NCBI GenBank assembly: GCA_051294375.1
Contig: CM119263.1
Span: forward strand, 16,346,532-16,410,531
Direction of reading: 5' to 3'
DNA from: Paraspadella gotoi
Lineage: Eukaryota > Chaetognatha
Length of the DNA stretch: 64,000 nucleotides
Below are positions 27,701 to 41,584 of this stretch, piece by piece (position 1 is the first letter of the stretch; each line of letters starts with the position of its first letter). The translations under genes were made by a program, and so were the position numbers. A model generated the notes under the pieces. The model had not been told where the DNA came from and searched no databases. It worked only from the letters and a program-made list of their open reading frames with translations.

Positions 27701-30020
27701 CGGCTGATGGAGCTGAGGTCGTCGGTTGGCGGACGGGAGGCTCGGAGGAACTCAGGCAGAAAGATCCTTCAACTGCACTTCACTTCTTGGCCGGACAAGG
27801 ATGTCCCCGCTACCCCGATCAAGATGACGGCGTTTCTTCGCTCCTTCGATCGAATCCGCGGGGCAGACGACCGTCGCCGCGTCGTCGTCCACTGCAGCGC
27901 CGGAGTCGGTCGCACCGGCACATTTCTGGCGCTTCACAACCTTGTGCGCCGGACGCAGGCAGAAGGGCTGCCAGTTGAAGTGCTGGGCGAAGTAAGACGA
28001 CTGAGGGAGAAGAGGATGAAGATGGTGAGTCATAGTTGGTGTTCTTTAAAATTTCATCTTTGACTTGAGTTTGGTCGATATAAAAACAATCCCAGGTCCA
28101 GACGCCGGAGCAGCTTCAATTTCTCTACGAGGCTTTGAAGATCTGCCTCAGCAAAAGCCTCGATCCGTTGGAGGTTCGAGATCTGGCACACCTCAATGCC
28201 AAACGTCTCAACGATCTCGTCAACAACATCAGGTAGGATTGGTGGATGTATGGCAACAGCCGGGTTGCCTGTGATGCCCATTGGGATGGGGCATCTCACT
28301 GTTGGCCTTGGTGGCTTCCGACCCTCAGTGACGCCTCCTGTCACTGTCGCGGTTACCTTAGGATGGTCTCTTTTTTCCAACGCAGAGGTAAGTCGTTAGG
28401 AGTGTGGATGGAACGCAACCCCTGGAATGGTGCGTTCGCCCTCTGATCCAATGGTATTGGCTGAACAATGGTGGCCACAGATGTCTGTTTTATTTCGAAC
28501 TTGCATTTTCAACACTTTTAGTAAGTAATTCTTAATAATAAATCTGTTATTTCAAATAAATTATCGGGATCGTCCCCGCTCCCTTTCTCAGACGTCTATC
28601 CCCGATCTCCAATCTCCCTCATCGCCGCGTCTTTTCCTCCCCGGAACACGTCTCCAAGCTCCGCTTCCCGTCCGGACCGTTTCCTCCGGAGTCTGCCCGT
28701 GTCTTCGTGCAGACATTCATCCCTCCAGAGGGCAACACGTTCGTTCACGCTGCCTTCGTCGACTCATATTTCGAGGGCCACGGCCTCCTCGTCGCTCAGG
28801 CGCCGATGACCGCGACGCTGGTTGACTTTTTGGCCGTCGCCTGGGAAAATCGCGTTAGTCGGATCGTCTGCCTCAACGAGGTGATGGTACATAAATTATG
28901 TAATAAAATTGATTAATAATTAAATAATGTTTTATGGGGGTTGCCAATCGATTTGACCTTTCGTTGTGATTACCACCAACGGAATGGGCCCATAGACATG
29001 GTCGACCTTGAGATATGATTGCCGGAACTGCCTAGGGAAATCACGACCACACCTGAACTAAAGAACAGACTATCCTCATCAGATCGACGAAGAGCTCGAC
29101 ATCCCCCGCTATTGGCCGACGAGATCGCAACCGACGTTATGGGTAGGGCCTTTCGAGGCCTCGTTCAAATCAAGCAGTCGTTGGGAAGGCGATTCCGGGC
29201 CGACGGGTGAAGAGGAGTTCGAAACGACGGGCGGTGCAGTTGAGGTGCACAAATTCGCCTTGAAGTTTTCGAAAGAAAAAGATGAGACCGTGGAGGTGAG
29301 AGTCGATGTTGGTGTTATAGAAATTAATCTCTTTTTTTTTGTTTCAAATTAAATTTTGAATATTATTCACGTTTTTTTTTTTATTTATTTCTTCATTTTT
29401 TGACGATCATTTTGACTTTTGTAACTTTTTCATCCCCAACTCTCAACAACTTCCAAATTCACTGCCATTATCCCGCCATGTCCTCAGATCGAAGTGATTC
29501 AGTTCAAAGGCTGGAGTGACCTCGACAAAACTCGAATCGTCAAAGATTCGGTTCCCGAAAATTTCGAGGCTTTCGCGCGACTCCTCTGTTCGGAGGCGGA
29601 AAGTCAGGTCAGCTTTCAACCTATTCGACGTTAAATGTTCACTGTGAATTAGCGCTTTAATTTTGAGTTCACGGAACGGCGCGTATCTCAATCATACATA
29701 CTTATTACTTATTATATTACTTAAATAGTGGCCCATGGATTAATATTTCTCAGTTTTCTCCACAATGTCCCTTTTAGCTCCCGAAGACGAAGCTGCTCGT
29801 CCACTGCCTTGATGGATCGAGCAAGTCCGGCCTCTTCGTCGCCTGCCTCCTCCTACTTCAGAAGACTCGTGAGGACGGCGACGTCGACTTCGCCTGGAGC
29901 GTCTCGTCCGCCAGGGCAGCGCTGCCGGACGCCGTCGATGGCGCCAAGCAGCTCCAGTGCCTCTTCAGCGTGGTCGAGTTTCAACAGCGGGACTTCGCCA
30001 ATTACGACAATTTTAGATGA
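24739..30020 (+). CDS. Receptor-type protein tyrosine phosphatase, tandem D1-D2
   Basis: Fourteen exons encode 1059 aa: 24739-24784, 24871-25290, 25373-25843, 25911-26083, 26313-26460, 26558-26650, 27016-27158, 27229-27384, 27497-28024, 28096-28232, 28592-28880, 29083-29295, 29488-29607, 29778-30020. Phases close to 3180 nt. Order: signal peptide (1-15); discoidin/galactose-binding-like regions (about 17-155 and 157-312); a Cys-rich sushi-like module (about 315-375, ending GQVRC); TM helix 382-405 followed by KRRRR; D1 (about 470-745) with KNRF, DIIPFD, YINASFVDG, WPD (648-650), HCSAGVGRTG (Cys683, Arg689) and VQTPEQ; D2 (about 775-1055) with FVHAAFVDSYF, RYWP and HCLDGSSKSG, where the P-loop Arg is Lys995. 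D1 should dephosphorylate phosphotyrosine at the plasma membrane; D2 is probably regulatory. The ectodomain lacks the Ig/FNIII repeats of LAR-type receptors. Several donors are weak (GTTATT, GTTTTA). Confidence 0.9.
26842..26895 (+). ncRNA. Hammerhead-ribozyme-like motif in a phosphatase intron
   Basis: CTGAAGA (26848-26854, fits CUGANGA), an extra A, a stem GGCTC/GAACC with one mismatch, GAAAC (26872-26876), and ATGTC ending at 26881. The stem I start pairs G-C, C-G, G-U. It lies in the intron between exons 6 and 7, sense to the gene, so cleavage would act on the pre-mRNA if the motif is active. Confidence 0.45.
28240..28375 (+). repeat. Short dispersed repeat, copy in a phosphatase intron
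   Basis: Counterpart of 7812-7932. It lies wholly in the intron between exons 10 and 11 (28233-28591), and so does not alter the phosphatase. It is sense to the host gene. Confidence 0.65.
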
Positions 30021-30790
30021 GGAATGACGGGGATATTAACACCCGACGATTTAAAAATTTTACAAAATATTATATTATTTTGTAAAAGTTAAAAGATTTC
30101 ACGGATATTCCTTATTATTTTAAACAATCCATGAGAAAGACGACAAAGTTAAGATTAAAATGGACGATTGTAAAAAAGTCGATAACGATATTAACGATAG
30201 GACAGAAGATGAGTGAAGATTTTTAAATTAATGAAAGTTACGTCATATAATATATTGCAATAGTTTGTTTTGGTGATCATTAACACATTCCTTTTTTTAA
30301 CGCAATCTATTATCAGCAGATGCCAATATTTTCGAATTATTAGAGGTATTAAGAAAAAGAACAAGTTGGAGCAAACAATGTCGGATCTGCCCACGACCAT
30401 TAGCGGTAATTAATTAATAAATTAATTAATTTGATCCGAAATATTTGTTTTTAGGTCTTTTCGTCACTGACCACGACAAAAGAAAAGACGATGATGGCGA
30501 CGACGACAATAATGATAACAATTGACTTGATTGATTGAGTGATTGATTGATTGATTAAATAAATAATTAATCGATAAATAAATTGATTGATTGAATAATT
30601 AATTAATAGATAAATAAATTTATTGATTGAATAATTAATTGTTTGATTAATTGACTGATTAATTAATTGTTTGATTAATTGACTGATTAATTAATTATTG
30701 ATTAATTAATTGACTAATTGATTAATTAACTAATTAATTATTTTATTAATTAATACATCTTGTATTTACATTTAATATAAAAATAAAAAG
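30021..30790. other. 3' flank of the phosphatase gene, then AT-rich tetranucleotide array
   Basis: AATAAA at 30416-30421 could end the transcript. 30535-30760 is a degenerate array of ATTGATTG/ATTAATTA units. A short D/N/K-rich frame across 30317-30524 is discussed under findings. Confidence 0.5.
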
Positions 30791-30825
30791 AAGCTTAATC
30801 AATTAGTGAAACAGGTTTTTTTTTC

Positions 30826-32060
30826 CATTTAAACTCATTTTCACTCAGTTGATTTCTTCGAAACTTGATTTCCAGCTTAATCACACACTTCCCTACCCAC
30901 ACACAAAATTTCAAGTCAATTGCCCCATCCACTAATGAGTAATTGGAGTTCAAATAGTGAAATATATTTTTTTGTTTTTTCCATTTAAACACATTTACAC
31001 TAGAGCGTTGAAAAATAACAAAATATAACAAATCAAGTGAGGTACATAGCTATTTTAGTGTAATGTAGTCTGTAGAATTCGATGGTGATGACCATTTTTT
31101 TGTATAATTTTATCTTTCTTGTCGGAAATGGCGGTTTTTAATGTTTATAAAATTGTTATAAAATAGTAAAACCATAATAAGTTATGATAAATCAAATTAT
31201 TAAAATTTTAAAAAATTTATATGAGCTTTTGAAATATAAAAATAAAGACTTATAAAAATATTTTGGTAAGTTTTTTTAAAAATTTTATGTTTATAAAAAG
31301 TTAGTTAACTATATTTATTAATAAATATAGCTAACAAACTATTAATAAAATATAAAATTTGTAAATAAACTTACCAAAATATTTATATGGGTCTTTATTT
31401 TCATATTATGTAAGTTAAATATGGCTTTTATAAAATTTTAATAATTTGAGTTTCTTATAGTTATACTCTACAATGTTTGCTCCATTTTAATAGCACCTTA
31501 TATGCTGTAAAAATCGCCATTTCCGACAAAGAAGATGAGACTATACAAAAAAATGGTTATCATCATCGAATTCTACAGACTTTATTACACTAAAATAGCT
31601 ATGTACCTCACTTGATTTGTTATATTTCGTTATTTTTCAACGCCCTAATTTACACTCAGACGATTCCATCGAAACTTGATTTTCAGCTTAATCACACACT
31701 TTCCTACCCACATACAAAATTTCAAGTCAATTGCCCCATCCAAATAGTGAAATATATTTTTTTTGTTTTTCAATTTAAACTCATTTCCACTCGCACGATT
31801 TCATTGAAACTTTATATCCAGCTCAATCACATACTTTCCTACCCTCACAAAAAATTTCATTCCAATCCAACCATCCAATCACGAGTAATTGCTAAGATGG
31901 GACGGACGGACAGAGAGACAGACAGACCGACGGACGGACATAATTTTTTTTGGCATAAATTATCATAATTCGATGTTCTGACATGATAGAAGTGAATGCC
32001 CGACAAGATTGAGGAGGCGGACCGACAGACCGACATAGTGAATTATAGAGTCGGGATCTG
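30826..32060 (+). repeat. Direct repeat array of a dispersed (retroelement-like) 3' unit
   Basis: A unit of about 130-150 bp (TTTAAACTCATTT, CACTC, GAAACTTGATTTCCAGCTTA, ATCACACACTT, CCTACCCACA, AAAATTTCA) recurs from 30826, 31650 and 31785. The last copy continues into ATCCAATCACGAGTAATT, GGACGGACGGACAGA and TTATCATAATTCGATG, shared with 19895-20250 and 44070-44200. The fold-back element 31002-31647 is inserted in it. Confidence 0.6.
31002..31647. mobile_element. Fold-back transposon with 9-bp target duplication (Mutator-like)
   Basis: Almost the whole 646 bp is one palindrome. Arms start TAGAGCGTTGAAAAATAAC and TAGGGCGTTGAAAAATAAC and stay alike for about 150 bp, then more loosely to the centre near 31320. 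ATTTACACT flanks it directly (30993-31001 and 31648-31656). Long inverted repeats with a 9-bp duplication are typical of Mutator-like elements. It encodes no protein. Confidence 0.75.
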
Positions 32061-32216
32061 ACTAAAAAAATAAAGCTGCAAACGCAGAACATAATATTTC
32101 CATAAAATATTAACGTTACGAGTGAAACTCGATGGATGAAAAAAAAAGGAAATCTTTCCGTCGAACTCGAAGATTCAAACAATAAAAAAGTAGGAAAATC
32201 CTTTTATCCCAACCAA

Positions 32217-32218
<2 letters not shown>

Positions 32219-32306
<88 letters not shown>

Positions 32307-32317
32307 TCTCTCTCCTA
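32219..32317. repeat. (CT)n microsatellite
   Basis: About 100 bp of CT with one slip. It is the first long GA/CT array of the window and marks the start of the microsatellite-dense half. Confidence 0.95.
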
Positions 32318-32614
32318 TCTCTCTCTTTCTCTCCCTCTTCCTCTTTCCCCCTGTGTTGTCTCTCATTTTCTATTTTCTTGATTCAAAAGAAAATGTCCAC
32401 ATATTCGCAAGATTTTTTTCATCAGCCTTTTAATAAACGGGGGCAACAAGAAAATCTCTCTCTCTCTCCCTCAAGCGTTTTTATCGTATTCTCCCCGCCC
32501 TCAATATTTATTCGTCGACCTGCGATCCATTAATCGATGACATCCCAAAACTTTTTCATCCATCATCGCGAAAAACAAAATCCGCCCCAAAAGTCATTTC
32601 TCTCCGGTCAACCG

Positions 32615-34575
<1,961 letters not shown>

Positions 34576-34622
<47 letters not shown>
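34576..34622. repeat. (GA)n microsatellite
   Basis: About 47 bp of GA. Confidence 0.95.
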
Positions 34623-34629
<7 letters not shown>

Positions 34630-34701
34630 CAAAAGAACAATACATTAATAATAGTTATCAATTGACTAAATATGTTGAACTTTATGATATCAATTTGTTA
34701 T

Positions 34702-34774
34702 TACGCCCGATGGCGTAATGGTAACGATTGAGACTTCGACCTCTAAAGTCACGAGATCAAATCCTGTCTCCTTT
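34702..34774 (+). repeat. tRNA-like relic (SINE head or tRNA pseudogene)
   Basis: TGGCGTAATGGTAACG fits a pol III A box and GATCAAATCCT fits a B box at the right spacing, followed by a T run. The acceptor and T stems do not pair well, so a functional tRNA is unlikely. Confidence 0.4.
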
Positions 34775-34779
34775 TATTT

Positions 34780-35835
34780 TAGCTAATGCTTACAGATAGA
34801 ACCGCGGAGAAGAGAGAAGAGCGAATGTAATGAATTCAGGAAAAGATGATTACGAGATTGGCGGAGGAAAAAGAGATGAGAGGAATCGAAAAAGGAGGAA
34901 AGAAAAAAAAGAAAAGGCCACACGCCACCTAATGTTGATGATAGAGGGAACCAGAGAGTTGATAGAGGAAAAGGAAAGGAGAAAATAAAATTGAGAAAAA
35001 ATCGTTTGAAGCGAAAATAAATAGGAGAGAAAAATCAAGAGGCGAAGGAAAAGGTAACCGTAGATGTAAATTTTGGTGTGATAAGAAAAATGAACGGAAG
35101 GACAAATAATTTGTCAAATTAGTAGAAACGAAAATCGACGACGAAGGGGAAAAAGGAAGAGGAGACGGAAAACGAGAAAGTCAACAACTTGAAGATGGTA
35201 ATCAAGAGAATGTGGCAAAGTGAAAAGCAGACGATAAAGATTGGAAAGAGAAGAAGCCCAAAAAAAAAGATGGCGGTGAGAAAAAGATTATCCAAATATC
35301 CGGCAGGTGTCCGGCAGGTGTCCGGCAGGTGCACTCCTTGTCACCAGAAGTTTAAAAATTCTCAAAAATTATCGCTTGTCTAATGGAAAAACATCACTAA
35401 CTACAACGACAACAACTTATTGCTCTCTCGTATTCCTCTATAATTTATCGATCTTTTCTCTCAACTTCGCCAATTCGATCGTCCATTTCTCTTTCCTCAT
35501 CAGTTTTTCTTCTACTCCTTTTTCACTCCGCTCCGCTTCCACTCCCCTTCCAACCGCTTCGCAGCATTCGCCGTCGAAGCAAATAACGAAGATAGGGACG
35601 ACCTCCTAGGGTTGGCGTTCGGGATTTCACACTAGATTTTTCCCTATGCTTTACAATTATCAAAGAAAGGACCGTTTTCCTGATGTTATAACAAACCAAT
35701 CCGAGTAATATAAATTGAAGGTGCAGTATGGAACATAAGAACAACACTGTAAGTCACACTTCTACGTTCGACTTCGGTTTTTTCCCCCTGCCTGCAAATG
35801 CGTGTCCAAGTATAAAATTTTGGGCAAAATTTTAC
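34780..35835. other. Purine-rich non-coding stretch
   Basis: Strongly GA-biased sequence with a triple GTCCGGCAGGT repeat at about 35300-35332 and a YY1-like AAGATGGCGG at 35267-35276. No gene is recognised. Confidence 0.45.
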
Positions 35836-35965
35836 TTTCACCGACCGGGGTTTTGGCGTCTTTTGAAAAACCACTTAAAAATATTTATTTTTAAAAAGAA
35901 AAATAATTTTTACTTAATTACCCTAACAACCCCAAACCCTAAACCACCCCTAAACTACCCTTAAC
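35835..35965. repeat. Dispersed repeat ending in a CCCTAA-like tract, copy 2
   Basis: Matches 9165-9280 (CACCGACCGGGGTTTTGG, an A/T stretch, AATTACCCTAA) and ends in degenerate CCCTAAACC repeats. Confidence 0.55.
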
Positions 35966-35999
35966 ACCGGATATTGTGAAATAATTGTTTGCCCCGTTG

Positions 36000-38900
36000 A
36001 ATGGGTTCCTTCAATAAAGAATTTGAATTCAAATTGAAGTTGAAAAAATAAAAGATGAAAGAATAAAAGAATGCTTAGAATATAAATAAGCCAGAAGAGA
36101 AGTATTAATGCTTATAAATTAAAAAAAAAAAATAGCTTACTTGAAAGTATACATGACGCGCTTGTTAAAAGGATTCTCATGTAGCCAAAAGACGTGACTG
36201 AACGCGCGTTGTTATGACACAAATGGTTTTCGCTGTTTAACGAAACTCAAAGCGAATTACCCGGTGAAAAACGCGCTAACAGAAACGCGCTGTAGTTCAT
36301 AACGAAAAAGGAAAGTTGCCTTTCGCGAGATAAAAAGGGCGCCTAACCGCGGCGGCCACAAGTCGGTCGAAGCTTAACGATGATCCCCGGCGCTGGTCTT
36401 TTCGAACCAGGATGTAATCCTTTTCGCGCGGCGCCGCTGAGACCAGTCCCGGATGTAATAATCCCTGCTCCACTTTGACCGCATGTGTTGGTTCTTCCGC
36501 GAAAAAAAAGAGAAAGGGGGTCTCAGAGTCGTGTATCAAACTTCCTTAGCTCCGCCGTCGTTGCTGGGTGCGACTTTGATCTTATTCGCTATTAAAAAAA
36601 AGACAATAATTAAATAATAAATTATAGACTTATGCGGGAAACAGGCTATTTCGATATGCCAAAGGGAAAAAAAATGGAACAAATGTAAAAATCTCGAAAT
36701 GCTGGATCACACATTTTTCCACGTTATCAATATTTTTTTAACTTTTCACAGACTTGTGAAGTGATAAGTTATAGGACACAAGGCTTCTTGAAATAAAAAT
36801 TCTCGGGACGGATGGCTTGCTTGCGTTATTATTAGTTGCCAAGAGAGTGATTTCTCTCGGATATTCACCAAAAATAAGTGCGGCGTTGGAGAAACGTTTC
36901 ACTGTGCACTCCGCTGCGTCATTTCGTATTGTGTTGCCCCACCACCCGCTTGCCCTAAATCACAAGGACGTTACAAACAGCAAAGAGGCCTTGGTTCGAA
37001 GTCGCAAAAAATCGAACCAAAGCGACGGGGGTCGATATTGAAAGCGGCAGGAAAAAAAAAGGTTTATATCCCGCCACGAGGGGCTCTGTCGTCAGCCATT
37101 TCGTTGACGGCCAAACAAAAGACCTGACGACGACAGACGAAGTCAACAAAAGGGAAAAAAATCAAGTCGTGAGTAGCGTAAGTCTGGAAGTGAATGAGGT
37201 GATTCACTGGGGGTCTAGATCGCGAATAAGTTGGTATGAATAAGTATCGATAAGTAAAGTTGCAAACCGTTGAGGGCGTGAAAGCTTTTTGGATCACGAC
37301 CCTTACGTTTGTTTCACGCTCGATGGTGAACCGGCAGTTGTATTAAGGGTAACGGATGTTCGGCTCCTGACACAATATTTTTAGTACACGCGGAAAAAAG
37401 GTAAAATCCATCTACACCTGAAAATGGTTACTACTTACTATATTTATAAATTTTTGGGGGGGTTCATAATCACCCACCCTTACTTGCCTAAGTCTCCACT
37501 CTCGACCGCTCCGATAAAGCAAGAAGCGCTTCCTTCGCCGCTCCACAAAGCAATTCGCTCGCCACTCCTTTTGATTGCTCCCTTCCCCTTTTCGATGGAA
37601 GCGAAGCAATGATCCGCGTCGAGTATGATCCCTCCTCGCGAATTCGGCGCCCAGTTCATTGCTCGACTCTTCGCTCCGGCGGCGAATTGGTCGCTGCCAA
37701 ATTGAGGCGCCGCCTCCACTTGGCGGTGAGGCCTTTTTTTCTCTTTGTTCACGCGTGGATAACCATTTCCGGTTTCATCGCTTAACAGCGCCGCCATTTT
37801 TGCGACGAAGCCAACCGAGACGAGGGTCATCCGAGGCGATTCGGCGGCGTCGCCGTCATCATTAGCGGCCGGCGCCGTTTCGCCGACCACGAGAATCCAT
37901 TTCTCGGCCGTCGTTACTGCTACGGCTACCGCGCCGCCTCAGCCGCCGCCTCGCGGTCAATTTTTTTCTATTCGCCCTTTTTACTCCATTTCTTCGATGG
38001 GATCGTTTTTGGATTGAAGATTTATTCGGCTGGTTTACGACTGTATTTGAAAGAGGGCATACGGTGGTAAGAATTATAATTATATTAGGTTTCGTAAGGA
38101 TAGTATTGTGAGGTCGAAATCCAGGCCAAAATAAGAGATAAATCTTTTTTTCACGAATCCGAGTGAAGCCATCCAGTTCTTAAATTTAAAAAGGGTTTTA
38201 AAAAAGATACACCGAATATTTTAATGCTTTATCCTTAAGGGACGTAATCATGAATCGCTCACGCGCGAAATCGTGAGACCTCATTTTTCGCTGAGTTTTG
38301 CAGATTTTGCGCCGAAGCGGAAATGCCCGATCCCCTTAAAAACGTTTTTCCTCTCATGAAAAAAATATAATTTCTTTCAGTTTTACTTAAATGAGTACAT
38401 AAAATTCGTTTCAAAATTAGATCACCGCTGTTATTATTTAACCTTGAAAAAAAAATTATATATTAAATATTAAATTCTTTTCATCTGAAGCGAAGGCCCG
38501 GGTTTTCGCTCGAAATCGAATGATTTTGAAAAAAAAAAATATCATTGTTATTTGACCTTGTTCGACTAAGTGAGAAAAGGACACAGTTAAAATATTTTTT
38601 TTAAAGTTTGTTTTTAAACGTAAGAGATTCGCTGAGTTCGCTCTCTGAAATTCTCTAAATTATTAATCCGATAGAAAATGTTTTCCCACTTGTACGAGAA
38701 AGGAGATACGAAAGGATTCTGTCTCCTCCAATGGACCAAATAAGGCCGCCGCCGGATTTTTAAGAACGACGGAAATACGACACGTTATTACTATAATCAT
38801 ATGTTAAATAATTTTATCTTTATAACGGTTGCGTGTGAAGAGTCTTCCTTTATTGACCTCGCGGCTAAAATTCTAATTGTAATTCGATTTTAACTCATTT

Positions 38901-39160
38901 TTTAGGAGTTATGAATTCGAAGAAAAAAAATTGAAAAATTTAAGATACGGTAGTATCTTTTTAATTATTCCGAAAGTTACCATTTGATTTCATTACATTT
39001 CCGGGATTCGACTAAATTCCATCGGATTCCGTTAGCTTTTTCCGGATTCCATCGGATTCAGTCGGATTCTCGATTGGGAGACTTTTCCACCCCAGAGGGA
39101 ACGCTGGCCTCTTTCGGCCGCGGCGGCGGGAGGGAAAATGCAGCGGCGGTAGCTGCAAGC
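36000..39160. other. Non-coding stretch with a CpG-rich core at about 37480-37970
   Basis: 37480-37970 is rich in GGCGCC/GCCGCC motifs and CpG, including GCGCCGCCATTTT (37788-37800), a common promoter-proximal motif. It could be a promoter or a 5' non-coding exon. The open frames here lack domain features. The rest is AT-rich and unremarkable. Confidence 0.4.
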
Positions 39161-39177
39161 AGCGGTGGCGGCTCGGG

Positions 39178-39410
39178 GGGGGGGGGCAGTTCCCGCGAGA
39201 TGCGACGCGGAAACGAGGATTCGTAAATCAAAATATCTTCGAAATGATAAAAATATTGGCGGGAGGGAAAAAGAGGGGAGGAGTGCGGATTGTTCAAAAG
39301 TCCTCAAATACCCGGATTTCGCAGCCTTTTGTACGCCGAGGAAAACGTGAGCGGGAGGAATTGGTCATCGTTGAGGTGGAAGTGGGGCCCTTTTTGTTGG
39401 GGCGTTTGCA

Positions 39411-39495
<85 letters not shown>

Positions 39496-40121
39496 AAAGA
39501 AAGTGGCGCGCACCAGTTAACGACGTCGTTACACGTCAGGTATAGCGGCGCTCTTTAATTTACGCCGGCGTGTTTTTATTCCAGCGCCGGGGAATCACGA
39601 CGCCGCCGTTTTGCCGACGACGTTGTCGGAAAACCGTAAAGACGCCTCGTCCTCGCGTCGTCATCGTCGTAGAATACACTGATATTTTTACCCCACTTTC
39701 AGCTCTCGTCGTCGTCGTCGTCGTCCGGTCGCGACTGTCCGCTCCGCGATTTTATCTCACCATAAATTTTTTTTTTAGTGTTAATGGCACTGATTGATGC
39801 GGAAGCGTCGAAAACCCAGAAAAAAAAAGGAAAAAGAGAAACAGTTTTCGTGTTCGACGCCAAGAAAGGTCGGAGGGCGAGAGAAGAAGGCAGGAAGGAA
39901 TGGGGGTGACGTGGGGAAAAGGTTGGGGACGGGAAAAAGAGGGAAGAGGCGGCGGGAAAGGAAAGGAGTGAGGCTATGACCATAGCTTAGACATAGCCCT
40001 AATGTGAAGTGAGGCGAGAAAGGAAGAGAGGGAAGGCACGGAACTGTAACACGATTTGCAATGCCGTCGACGAAAAGAACGCATCTCTCCTCTCTCTGCT
40101 CTCCTCCTCGCTCTCATCTCG

Positions 40122-40154
<33 letters not shown>

Positions 40155-40580
40155 CTCCTCTCTCTCTCTCTCTTCTTCAGCCGCTTAATTATTACAAAGC
40201 GAAAAACCATTAAAAATTAACAGCGATGCTGAAGAATACACGACGTCAAAGTCAGCAATTATAAAGGAAAAAAAAATCCGAATAATGCGGTTAAACAAAT
40301 CAACTAATCTTTTCATTAAGATATGGGCACAGGAGGGGAAAATAAATTTAACCGATTACAAGGTTGAAGATTTTGATTTCGTAACGCTTTCTGCGAAGGT
40401 TTGCTGTTGCGCTTGTTGTGTGTTGTCGTCGTCGTTGACTGAGTTTAAAAACGTTTGCGGAGTTTTTTTTTTTATGCCCGCACGCAAGCCAATGTTCCTT
40501 TGGGGGTCGATTTATGTCGGTTTGCCTGTCCGGCAAAAAGGCAGATTCCTTCCCGAGTTTGCATTAGCGAGAGTTGTACG
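39178..40580. repeat. Copy A of a 1.4-kb duplication at an assembly gap
   Basis: Almost every block recurs in order at 40606-41990, from CAGTTCCCGCGAGATG to CGATTTATGTCGGTTTGCC, with differences mainly as single-base indels. It ends exactly at the 25-N gap, which points to an unmerged contig end rather than a biological duplication. Confidence 0.85.
39415..39496. repeat. (GA)n microsatellite
   Basis: An interrupted GA array inside copy A of the gap-flanking duplication. Confidence 0.9.
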
Positions 40581-40605
40581 NNNNNNNNNNNNNNNNNNNN
40601 NNNNN
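40581..40605. other. Assembly gap (25 N)
   Basis: Unknown bases at the junction of the two duplicate copies. Confidence 0.99.
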
Positions 40606-40853
40606 GGGGGGGGGGGCAGTTCCCGCGAGATGAGCGACGCGGAAACGAGGATTCGTAAATCAAAATATCTTCGAAATGATAAAAATATTGGCGGGAGGGA
40701 AAAAGAGGGGAGGAGTGCGGATTGTTCAAAAGTCTCAAAATACCCGGATTTCGCAGCCTTTGTACGCGAGGAAAACGTGAGCGGGAGGAATTGGTCAATA
40801 CGTTGAAGGGTTGGAAGTGGGCGCCCTTCTTTGATTGGCGCGTTGCACCAATA

Positions 40854-40950
<97 letters not shown>

Positions 40951-41527
40951 AAGTGGCGACGCACCAGTTAACGACGTCGTTACACGTCAGGTATAGCGGC
41001 GCTCTTTATTACGCCGGCGTGTTTTTATTCCAGCGCCGGGGAATCACGACGCCGCCGTTTTGCCGACGACGTTGTCGGGAAAACCGTAAAAGACGCCTCG
41101 TCCTCGTCGTCGTCATCGTCGTAGAATACACTGATATTTTTACCCACTTTCAGCTCTCGTCGTCGTCGTCGTCGTCGTCGCGACTGTCCGCCCGATTTTT
41201 ATCTCACCCATAAATTTTTTTTTTAGTTTAATGCATATTGATGCGGAAGACGTCGAAAACCCAGGAAAAAAAAAGGAGAAAAGAGGAAAAGGATTTTTCT
41301 GTGTTCGACGCCAAGAAAGGTCGGAAGGCGAGAGAAGAAGGCAGGAAGGAAATAGGGGGGGCGGTGGGGAAAAGGTGGGGACGGGAAAAAGAGGGAGAGG
41401 CGGCGAAAGGAAAGGAGTGAGGGCTATGACATAGCCTAGACATAGCCTATGTGAAGTGAGGGAGAAAGGAAGAGAGGGAAGGCACGGAACTGTAACAGCG
41501 ATTGCATGCCGTCGACGAAAAGACGCA

Positions 41528-41584
<57 letters not shown>

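Noticed and set aside
34702-34774. Possible tRNA gene
   Set aside because: A- and B-box-like motifs are present but the stems do not fold.
37480-37890. 136-codon minus-strand frame in the CpG-rich block
   Set aside because: No domain, no splice partners, and an overlapping frame exists on the other strand. High GC makes long open frames likely by chance.
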